From: Paragorgia papillata
Taxonomy: Eukaryota; Cnidaria; Anthozoa; Scleralcyonacea; Coralliidae
NCBI GenBank assembly: GCA_035771165.1
Contig: JAWNZC010000324.1
Location: 975,001-1,039,000, forward strand
Direction of reading: 5' to 3'
DNA length: 64,000 bases
Position numbers and translations under genes: made by a program. A model generated the notes under the pieces. That model was given only the letters and a program-made list of their open reading frames with translations. It made no database searches and was not told the DNA's origin. This document shows, in pieces, positions 35,215 to 47,200 of this stretch; the stretch's first letter is position 1; each line of letters begins with the position of its first letter.

Positions 35215-38200
35215 GTAATAATTAAAATATTTGAGCCTGGTCCAACTATTAAATTCCACTTTAAAAAAATAATAATAATAAAAGACCAATTTAGTTTACT
35301 TTCTTTTTGCTATTAAAAGTTTAATTCAAGATAAGTTTGTGGATACATCACGTATATTTGCTTGATAGTTGATATAACGCAACTGCCAACTCACAGAGAT
35401 GTATATTAACAATAGTGAAATAAAAGTAGCGTGCTGCGTAGGCAGTGTTGAAACAACAATCGAAATATAATAAGGTTAGATATACTGCCGAAACAGAGAA
35501 CGTAGGAGTCTAACGTTTTGAGCGAAGGCCCTTCGTCAGAGAGAAACGTAAAGAGTGTAAACAAACAATGAGCTTATTGAAAGATAATCATGTGACCAAA
35601 AATAAGCCAATCAGATAAAAATAACAATAACAGATAAATAATGAGATGCGAAAAATTATCCAATCAAAGCAAAATAACAATAACAAATCAATAATGAGAT
35701 GCGAAAGACATTTGCTATTCATACCGTCGATGAGCAAAAAAGGAGGGGGTGTAAAAAGGATAAGCGAGAGTAAAAATGCAGTGGTGTAGCCAAGGTGGGG
35801 CGAGGGGTGGTGGTCACCCCCCAATGGTCTCGAAGAGCATTCTTGTGAAAAGTTTAAATCCGTGGAGAAACTTGTAGGGGGGGGGGGTACAGTTGTTTTA
35901 AGTCCAAGTGAGTAGATAGTAATGTGTTATTATATATTGCAGGCATGCATATGCTATACATTACAATACTAAGGTCTATACAAAATGCCTCCAACCTTTA
36001 CGACTTGTTTATAAATAAATCTAAAGATATTCTGACATGTATCATTCTATGTTCTGGTTTGATTTAAAAAAAATTATGTAATTTATGGCTTTCAGATTAC
36101 TCTTAAATACTTGCCTCAAAATGCAGGAAATAGTGTTTCCGAGACCCTAGAAATCCAAAATTTTCTGGGGATGCCCCCCCAGACCCCTCTAGAAGATAGA
36201 GGTTCTCACCCCCCAAACCCAAGACGCTGGCTACGCCACTGTAAAAATGGATAAATTACTAAAGTGAAAACACTGTTTATATCCACCCATGCTAAACAGA
36301 AACAACATCTTCAGAAGTGTTAATTAATAAAAGAAAAATGTTCATTGAGTCCGTGAGGATGAATGGCTTGAAAATGAGATGCTTTTCTTGTCTTTTGCGG
36401 CTGTCATTACCACTAGAAATGGGTGAGATGGCACAAACTTTCATGTCTGAAATACAATGGTTGGCACTATTAAAATGTCGGGCGACAGGCTTGTCAACAT
36501 CATTGTTCCTCACGGAACAAAGATGTTCAGCAAACCTGTCAGATAAACATCTGCCAGTTTCACCGATGTAAAGCATGCAACATTTATTGCAAGAAATACA
36601 GTAAATGGTGTTGGAAGACGATACAAGTACAATTATGCTGAATAACAAAATTAGATTTAGGTCCCAAAATACACGTTGTGCCAGTAGATTTTTTGTAAGG
36701 GCACTATTAACCATTAGCCTAGTCTCTAGGCCTTCCTCGGTTAATGTGTTTCGGAAGTGACCCGAACGGACCCGCTGGGGAAGGCCTAGCAAAATTCTTA
36801 AACACTTTCACTTTACAGCTTGGTTGTTTATTGAGGAAGAGTTGTGATATTATTATGTTCTAAGTGTTTTCCAACATTTAATATTCCATCTGCATAAAAT
36901 AATACAAGCCTGCTCACCTCGGATCGACGAAGTTTCACTAGCCTAGCTTTCTGATCATTAGCTTTCCTTCTGCAACTGCCAAAATTTGAAAGTTAAACAG
37001 TTACATTTTCAATCCGAGCTCCAATTGGAATATATTCCATAATTCCCTTCTTTCGATCACCAAGATCTTTGGTAAAATCTTCACAGACATCCTTGTGCTG
37101 TTATACTGTTGCTCAGTGTTGTATGCTAGATCCCAGGAACACTTGAAGGGCCAGAAGCTGCCTCCTCCACAGGCCGGCCTCGTTGCATCATGGACAGGTC
37201 ACACACGCCGAATTTAGGGCCTGCAAGATCCTGTAAAAAATTTGGCGAAACTTGGCATGGAATAAATTTGCATAATTACATGTAACTACACCATTGTTAA
37301 TAGCCATGGCTATATCCGAAGATTTTGAAGGACATTGAAGACTTATGACATACCTGTACGAATCCTAGCTTTAAAATGAAGGAATTGTTGAAAAAAGCAA
37401 TTACGATTGAACTTTGTCAACTTTCTGCCGGAATAATCAACGAAAATGCACTTTAGTCTACCCAGAGACTCTTTTTAAAAGTTAAAAGCTTTTACTTTTT
37501 CGGTTTCCACAACAACTGAAACTTGAATTACACTACACTATAGCCTACAATTTAACAAAATTAATCCCATTAACTCTTGGTCAGTTGACAGTCTTCGATA
37601 GCTAAATAAACCAAAAAACAATACGAAAAACCTGTACTTTCCTGACCGTCGAATTTGATTTTGTTCGGCAGATATTTCCCCCTTCAATTCCTTTTTGTCG
37701 CTAAAAATATTATTGGCAGAAGGTCGGTAATTCTAAAACATATTGTCATTTGGTTTCTTCATTGTCATGATCTGTAAGAACGTTTAAACCGAATTTCCTG
37801 GTGGGTCACAGTGTTAAAAGAACTTGGACGTACGTTTGTCGAACAGTGGCCGGAAGATTTTGCAGGCCCTCTCAAAACTATCGGGCCTCTAGGGCCTAGT
37901 CTCGCTGTGCATAATGGGATCAGTCCCCATTTTGTTTACAGGATCTGGCAGCCCTCTCAAAAGTGTGACCTGTCCATGATGCAACGAGGGCCTGCGGAGG
38001 AGGCAGGGCCAGAGCGATTCTGAGCAGGACCTTTTTGCAAAGGTTGCTAGGCCTTCTCGTTTCCGGCCTCTCCCCAGTCTTCCCAAGAACCCAAACCGAC
38101 TACGCGGCCAGGCTACTAAACATCACGAATATTTTTATTACGCCGTATCGGTGAAAATAGCTGACGTTTCAGGATCATTCTTTAGAATATGAAAATTGCG

Positions 38201-41200
38201 GCTAATGATATCCTTCACTTTGTAGTTGAAAGGATGAAATGTGAGAACTAATAGTATTTTATTGTCAGAAATTATTTCCAAAGGTTGTTTTAAAGTGTCA
38301 AGACGAGGAATACTGGGTAGGATAGCCACGCTGGACAAAAAAGGATCTCATTTCCAAACATTTGGTCTCAAAGTCTTTGTCATCACTGCATAGGTGGCGA
38401 AGTCGCAGAAATTGAGAGTATGGAATGGATTGTTTAGTGTGTTTGGGATGAGAGGATGAAAATAAAAGGTAACTATGTGAATCGGTCGGCTTATAAGAAG
38501 TCATTATCTCTTTTCGGCGTAATAAAAATATTCGTGATGGTTTAGTGCGTAGTGCCCTTTGAAAAAATCTACTGGCACAAGCGGTTACCTTTTCTTGCTC
38601 CCGTACCCGTTGTTACACGTGTTCCTTTCTTAACTCCGCTACATGTATTTTGGGACCTAAATCTAATTTTGTTATTCAGCATAATTTTACTTGCATCTCT
38701 TCCAACACCATTTACTGTATTTCTTGCAATAAATGTTGCATGCTTTACATCGGTGAAACTGGCAGACGTTTATCTGATGGGTTTGCTGAACATCTTCGTT
38801 CCGTGAGGAACAATGATGTTGACAAGGCTGTCGCCCGACATTTTAATAGTGCCAACCATTGTATTTCGGACATGAAAGTTTGTGCCATCTCACCCATTTC
38901 TGGCGGTAATGTCAGCCGCAAAAGACTAGAAAAGCGTCTCATTTTCAAAATTGGTACCATTCATCCTCACGGACTCAACGAACGTTTTTCTTTTATTTAA
39001 CACCTCTGAAGACGTTGTTTCTGTTTAGCAAGGGCGGACCTAAACAGCGTTTTCACTTTAGTAATTTATCCATTTTTACTCTCGCTCATCCTTTTTACAC
39101 CCCGTCCTTTTTTGCTCATCGACGGTATGAATAGCAAATGTCTTTCGCATCTCATCAATTTGTTAATGTTATTTTGCTTTGATTGGCTAATTTTTCGCAT
39201 CTCATTATCTATCTGTTATTGTTATTTTTATCTGATTGGCTTATTTTTGGTCACATGATTATCTTTCTTATATAAGCTCATTGTTTGTTTGCACTCTTTA
39301 CGTTTCTCTCTGACGAAGGGCCTTCGCTCGAAACGTTAGACTCCTACATTCTCTGTTTCGGCAGTATATCTAACCTTACAATATTTCGATTGTTATATTA
39401 ACAATAGGCCATTTGCACGATGACTTGGGATGGCGTTGGGTGACTACAAATACCAGGGTGGAATTTATGTAGGTTACGCCGAAGATCTTCAGCGTGGACT
39501 TTGAAGGCGCTTGGCACACTGGCGTGAGATTGTAGTCTTTGGCGTACTGGCGTATGATCGTGGCAATACTTGGCGTATTTTCAATGAAATATTTGGTGTA
39601 TGTTGGCGTGGCGTCATAGCGTGCACGTTGTGCGCATGTCGTTGATCTACTTTATCGCGTTAACTTGAATAACAATTTTTTTCCTTCACCCACGCGCATT
39701 TATCTCATCGGCCAATGATTTACTCATTTTACTGTATATAAGTTTCGAGGTGGTGTCAGGTATCTGGCGGCGTCTTCATGTACGAGAGGTGGCGTAAGTC
39801 TAGTAGATGCGAGAATTAGAACCACGTGAGGTCTACATGGTTTTGGTAGGTGAGTGTATTTGATATATGGTATTGCGAAGCCACCGTCATGTACCATCAT
39901 CGATATTGTACTGGCGAAAGGGGGCCCGGAGGCCATTGCGGAAAGTTATTATAGTGCTATGACAGCGCAGCAACAAACTTGGGGCTAGACAAATGAAACA
40001 CTCCCCCGTTGAAGAACTGTGATGCTATCATCCAAGAGAGCGTCAGAGTGTATCTCAAAGGAGATGATGTGATCAGACCACACAAAAGATCTTTCTTTTC
40101 GGGGTATGCAAAAGGTATGTGTCAAAAGTGGTTGATCGAGTGGACTCCGAATTAGGTCGCTGCCCTTTTCTAGCTGACGCTGACAGTAACATGGACTGAA
40201 TGCATCTATAGTTCATGTTTACTGATACCGATACATTTTAAACTCTTTTTATGTACTCTTTTTATGTACTTTGACTTCTATTAGTCTATACTAATTAGTT
40301 ATATGTTACTTATATCAGTTGGGTAACTTCTATTAGTCCAACATATATTCTATTTGGTTTGTTACATTGATTTTATTGAGTTCAACATCACATGTATGAA
40401 TAAATTCTGACTTCGTGACTTCAAGTAGTTTTGCATACATGTATATAATAGGGATGCACCGATAACGAAAAATCCAATTTACCGATACGATAAATACCGA
40501 TATAATTTGCGGGTTTATCGGCCGATATATCGGTAGTTACCGATAATTTCGTCAAGAATTCTTAGCTAAGTGTTTTTAGGGCAAAATGTTGGCGAAACAT
40601 ATAAACTGATAGACCAGTAAAAGAAACGTGATTACAAAATTTAATGAACTCTGAACTCTATAGTAATCAACTTAATTTGGGAAAGTATCAAGAGTACGGT
40701 AAATGTTTTAAGGAATTAAGGGTGTAATTACGTTAAGTCGTAATTCGTAAACATTGGTTAATTTGATTTTTGAGTATTTTTATAGCAAAAATAGTGAAAG
40801 TTAAAAATATAGATTATAGTATTACATTTACAATTACATCGATTCATCCTGAACTCACGGCGCAACACGGGGCCCAGACACACGGGACGCGATATAGCAA
40901 CGCGGGGCGGTTTTTCAGTTTTTGAAACCAAATAAAAACTGTCTATGAATTTTAAAAGACAAGTAAACCAGATAAGTCAAAAATCAAAATGTTCTTGCGC
41001 TAAAAAATATTTTAGAAAACTAATTCAGGAGCAAACTTATTTGTCAGTGAAAACTAAAAAATCGCGCCGCGTTGCCCAATGGCGTCCAGTGTCTTTGCGA
41101 AGTTGCAAACAAAGCATGTCTCACCTGTACAGAAAAACGTCATGTTGAACCTCACGCGTTAATTAAATTTTACAGTTTTATTGGGAAACACAATGCGTCT

Positions 41201-44200
41201 TACAAACAAGCTTAAGTTTAAGCGTCAGGGCAGCGTCGTGTTATTTATCGGAAGCGCCGATATATATTGACGTTATCGGCCGATAACCGATAAGCCCGAA
41301 AATGGCCGATTATCGGCTTCTACCGATAAATTTCCGATTATCGGTTCATCCCTAGTATATAAGTATATTCTATTAATTTGTTAGTTTTACTTGTATAGTT
41401 CTGTATTAGTTCTACGTATATTCTATACACTATATTAAATATAAATCGACCAAATTTATAAAGAATAAATCAGTACAATTCCACAAAGCAAAGCGAATTC
41501 AAATTTTCTGTGCAAATCCCGGACAACCTCGCGACTCGCGTTGGCGACGATCCAGTAAACACGATCTCGTTAGCAGTCCTAGATAAAGCATTTTTCTTCC
41601 TGCCAGCAAAATCCAAAAATAAATATTTCCTGCTAAACTAAATTAACGATTTGCTGCCTGATAGAATTTTTCAATTTTATAAGTTGTGATACCACCAGAC
41701 TTGCAAGTTTGTATCTCAAAACCATAATTTATCTGAATGTGGTATCTATACATACTTTGAAATAGCGAACTTTTTCAATTGAGTACTACGTAATACAAGT
41801 ACTAGCGTCAAAAATCGAAATGCTGAAACAGTTGAATAAGATAAAAGCAGATTGCATTCTTGCAAGTACATTCATTCATTCTTGCAAGAACAAATCGTTG
41901 CGTCATTTGCGCAAGGATATACGAAACTTAGACAGGTTAAGGTCATGTAATAAACCTTCAAAACATGCACTTTGGAATCGTTTACAAATCGCCGCTGGGT
42001 TTGGCAAGAATATAGAAAGATGAGTCATCGAATATGAAACTTGATATTCGATCAAAAGTGATGCCCATCAAAATTGTGTGATTGTGTGACCGTGACGCTT
42101 TTCGATTTTTTGAAGAATAGGAAATTTATCTTTAAACTTCGACTTGAATTAAAAAAACCGACAAATATTTCCTGCAAGATACAAAAAATTTCCTGCGAAC
42201 AACTTTTACAAAACATTTCCTGGCAGCGGCGCTGCCGGACATTTTCCAGCACTGCTCACTGTTACAGAGATTGCTACGAGACCTCAGCCAGACACGTCAT
42301 GCAGTTTCGATAATCGTGCATAGATTCGAAGATTCCTAGCCGGTTGTCTTGGGGGGTGTTATACTGTATGGAGGAGGGCCAGCCCTCTTGGTAGGGCTAA
42401 CCCTAGTAAGAGGGCTGTAATTCACCTCGCGTTGGCTTGTTTACTGACTTGTACAACTTTCCCACGAAGCCGGAAATCATGTTTTCGCAAACACGATTTG
42501 AATTTATAACAAACACATGAACAAACACAACTTGTAAAATAGAAAGTTGACCAAGGCAAACTTTACCGTGTATACTGAGTTTCGATTTGATAGCCCTCCT
42601 AAGAGGGCCAGCGCTATTGAGTGCGTTTACATGGGAAATTTCCAGCCCTCCTAGGCGAGATCCCGGGTTGTCAATAGCGAGATCTCGCCTAGGAGGGCTG
42701 GCCCTCTTGTCATGTAAACGCAAGCAAATTTTTACAAGAAATTACGCTGAAAGACGGGATCTCGGTCAAGAGGCCTCCTAGGAGGGCTGGCCCTTCTCCA
42801 TATAAACATCCCCTTGGTCTCTGTGATTAACGCAGGTTTCATAGGTCATGGCGTAGCGTTTCAATGATGCATGGTGAATCGTGGTGATACTGATAGAACT
42901 TTGCCAGGGGCTCTGGAAGCTTTTCAAAGTTGTGGGTGTCCTGCGTCTCGCAGAATGCCATAAACAGGGCCACGCCCTTCAGAGAATATAATACATAACA
43001 TACAAGATAACATCACAAGTTCAGAACAACTTCAACAACTTTTATTATTGAACAATACACTGAACAATTTGTGAAGAGTTACGGATAGTTTCCAAAATGT
43101 CAATTTGTTTAAAATTTGCTAAAATATTGCGTGTGTCCTTCTTATGTAGGACACCCACAGTCCAGAAAGTGCGGGTGTCCGGACACCAGGACCCCGCTGC
43201 TTCCAGAGCCCCTGAACTTTGCCGCTTTGCATAGCACTTCCAAGGCCTTGGCGTCATCGCCGTGGCGTAATGGCGTGACATTTTGGTTTTGAAGGTCTTG
43301 GCATGGCATTTTGAAGGCCTTGGCGTGGTATTTTGAAGGCCTTGGCGCAATGTCGGCGTGAGGTTTACACGGGTTCCACCCTGGCCAGTATTCTATAGGT
43401 TTTGGCTAAAACGGTGACTCAAGGGATCCATCCAGTCCTTTCGCGACTTTTCCAAAATATGTCGACAAATGTTTTCTCAAAAAGCTAGGGGGTAAACCAG
43501 ATTTCTATTATACGGTTAGGGTTTATGTTGTGGTTAGGGTATCGAAAAGATTGCTAAAATCTTGAGACTCGCTGAAACTCCACGACAAATTTGGGAAAAA
43601 ACAATTTGACGACATATTTTGGAAAAGCCGCGAAAGGACTGGACGAGCCCTTTTGAGTCATCCCTTTTAGTCGAAACCCTAGAATACTGGCAAAGCATTC
43701 TGGTAGTTGTAGTCACCCAACGCCATCTCACGTCATCGTGCAAACATTATAGAAATAGCAGTCTCGAATTTGAAATTGGTATTAACTATCAGAAAGAAAC
43801 TGATTTGCACTATAATCTATTATGCAATGATGCGTTTGCACTGAACTTAGTTAAACTCGCTCTTTAATGTTTTGCCAACAGTGGCTTGGAGAATTTGTAT
43901 AATAGCATTAACATTATTTTATTTGAAAATTTGAGAGTTATCTGGCTAAACTTACAAATACATTCAATTCTTTTTTATCACCAATAATTAAATATTCAAG
44001 TACGGTAGGTGACACCTTGACAACAGAAGTGCTAAATTTATCAGCAAACAGTGGCGTAGTGGAGCTGCTGGGGACCCTTAGGAAATTTGCATTTGGGGGT
44101 CCCCACCACCTCTGTCACCCCTTTAGATTAGACATTTCAAGACCTGCATTTCTAGAGCCTAAAAGATTAAAATTGTATTATAGTTATCAACTAAATTTGT

Positions 44201-47200
44201 TCATGAAATGTCAATGACACAAACTTCACAGTTACCTGTGTTTATTGTAACATTTATTAGTTCAAACTGGTCACACCACTTCGGCTTTTATTTGTCGTGT
44301 TTTTAGATAAACAGCTTTAAAGAAAACCAGCAGCAATGTTCTAGCACATTTTATTGTTCAGAATATTTGAATAAAGATAACCAGACTCAGTTCTCTTTTG
44401 TTTGTATTCAAATCAAATCAGAAATGTTCTCGCCAAAACTTGCCAGGCCGAGAAAAAAGCGTATTGCCCCGGACAAAGACCGGAGGTCAATAATATCGTA
44501 AAATCCCGACCGCTCAGGAACCAATCAGCATGCGCCGTTTTGCGTACGGACCGGAAATCAAACCCAGCCATATAATAAAGTCTATTACACCACTGTCAGC
44601 CAATGAGAAGCCAGAGGTAATGTAATTAAAACAGTGAAATAAAAGTAGTGTGCTGCGTAGGCAGTGCTGAAATGCAAATCGAAATATAGCAAGGTTTGGG
44701 TACTGCCGAAATTATTTTCTAACGTTTCGAGCGAATGCCCTTCGTCAGAGAGAAGGGCCTTCACTCGAACGTTAGAAACGGCATGTGTGTTGGTCGACCG
44801 CAGTCGGAGGTAGCCAGAAGGCCCCTCTTTCTTGACTGCTACCCTAAGGCAGGGGTGGGCGCCACTCCTATCCTAGATGGTGCTGATTTTGCGACAGGAG
44901 AAAAACCGGAGAATTACCCTCAAAGCACAAGGGAGATCAACTAAACTCTACTCACATGGTCCAAACTAGTACTATAACCCCGTGGCGTCTAACTGGGCTT
45001 AACTATTGGTGAGAGCAGTGCTGTAAAAGTTACATAATTTTTGTAACTAGTTACAGTTACAGTTACATCGTTATAAAAGTAACTAGTTACCGATAAAAGT
45101 TACAATGATTTTAGATTGCATTAAAATTACTGGTTTTTAGTCAAATGTGTACATAATGTACCTTTATTATTATATCAAAACCATTTTTATCAAGAAAGAA
45201 ATGACATCCTCAACTGAATATCAGTAACTATAGTCACATTTTTTAACCAAATATTGTAACTAGTTACAGTTCTTCCAAAAAGTAACTAGTTATAATTACT
45301 TCTTCAAAAAGTAACAGTTATAGTTACAGTTACTTCTTCAGAAAAAGTAACTAGTTTCAGGTACAGTTACTTAAAAATGTAACTAGTTACTGTAACTAGT
45401 TACTCTTAACGAAGTTACTCACAGCACTGGGTGAGAGGCAGCGCCCTAACAGCACACGCCACCCGTGCTCCCGAACTAACGTTCAATAATTTCGGCAGTA
45501 CTCAAACCTTACTATATTTCGACTTAAATTATTCGACTCAAGGTTTGAGCACTGCCGAACTTATTGAACGCAGTTTTCTGACGTTTCGAGCGAAGGCCCT
45601 TCGTCAGAGAGAAATGTGAGAAAACTACGGTCAATAATTTCGGTAGTACTCAAAGCTTACTATATTTCAGTAATGTAATTATGCAATTATTATCACAATG
45701 AAAATCTTCAAAAAATTAATTCTCAGGGAATGCAATTCTGCTGAGTCTTGCGATTGTGTTCATGCAGTTTCAGGAGTAATTGGTCAGGAAAATTAAACAA
45801 AGGTCTTCTGGCCAAGAATCAGTGCAGCTAGGTGACTGCATTGCCACTTGAATCATGGCAGGCTACTGGCTATTGTATCAATATTGTATAATAAGTATAG
45901 GTTAGTTACCGAACCCGAGTTGAGGTAACTAACCTACTTAGTTCAAGATCACAGAGGTTGCCTAAGAAAACTGAGATACTGAGTTCGTTATCACAGAGTT
46001 TGCCTAAAAACACTTCAGTCGCGATGATAAATACTTTATCACATTCGTGACCATTGATTAACCCTTATTTTCCCAACCACGCATAAATCAAATTAAAAAT
46101 TTTCCCCGTGCGAATATATATTAGCCCGGAGTGTTAACTTGATTTATGCGTGGTTGGGAGTAATTATTATAAATAAACAACCGCGGTAAGAAAACCGAGG
46201 TGATCATGTACTAATATGTACATTAACTACATTATGTATAGTAGTAACAGCTACAGTACAGACGAAAAGTTTGTCACACTGGGCAAACGCGATCGCGTTT
46301 CGCGTATAAATTCGCGTTTAGACAAGCTTGCGCGATCGCGCCGCGATTTGTGAAGCATAATATAATAACACGATATTAATCGCGCAGCCATCCAAACAAG
46401 ATCACCTTGGAGTAAAACGCGTGTTTAGCCCGAACGTATACTATGACCGCTTGATTACTCTCACTTCCACATTCAAATTCCACATCTGGGCGAGATGTTT
46501 GACGAGTACACACGAGGACGATTCATCTCTGTTAGTAAGAGTTACAAGTTACACGATCTGGTGTGTCGAAATTTTTAAAGCGTCACGAAGAGAGACAAAC
46601 ACATTCCCGAAAGAAGATGGGAAGACTAAGAAATAGTCTTGCTGGGTTTAAATAACAAAAGGTCTTTCTGGGTTTAGGTTTTACCCTTATTAGAGAAACA
46701 GGTCGAAAGCCTGAACGTGGCATGGCTGTAAGTTTTACGTCTAGCCTACGTGGCCGTTTGGGAGACTGGATGAGGGGGCTAGGGAGAGGCCTGGGTACGA
46801 GATTGCTGCTACGCCGGCTTAATAGCATTTGAGTAAAACGCGACCGCTTCCAGACCAAAAGCGATTGCGTTTAGGGTAAACGCGCGCCGTGATCTCGCGC
46901 GCCGCCAAGAACCGCGAATTCGCAACGCGATTGCGTCCGGAAACCGTGACAAACTTTAACGCCTGTACTGTACAAGCTAGCCTAACTGACTGTAGTACAT
47001 TTTTTGGTCAAAGTTTCTGTAATTGTACGAGTTGCCTTTGGAAAACTCCCCAGATTAATACCTGAAGGTGTTATCTATTCTACAGGTTGCTCTTCAATTT
47101 CCTGATTCACAATTATACGACGCCTCGAAAGTTGCTCAACTGATTGAGGAGCAGACTAACTGTAAGGTTTACATACTCGCTGATACGTCTTATGGAAGGT

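Larger units (their letters stand above)
35416..36792 (-). mobile_element. Penelope-like retroelement copy A, 5'-truncated, interrupted
   Basis: Minus-strand element whose coding end (36292-36792) is followed downstream by a non-coding tail homologous to copy B (39000-39410). The tail is split by a hAT MITE at 35779-36241. The tail contains the CTGACGAAGGGCC motif and a sequence reading CTGCCTACGCAGCA before its 3' end. Confidence 0.75.
38121..39410 (+). mobile_element. Penelope-like retroelement copy B with inverted 5' part
   Basis: The 3' part (38515-39410) is on the plus strand and the 5' part (38121-38514) is on the minus strand. A perfect 25-bp inverted repeat at 38121-38145 and 38515-38539 encodes RRNKNIRDG, the sequence at which the two halves would overlap in an intact element. 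The tail 39000-39400 matches copy A in reverse orientation. Confidence 0.8.
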
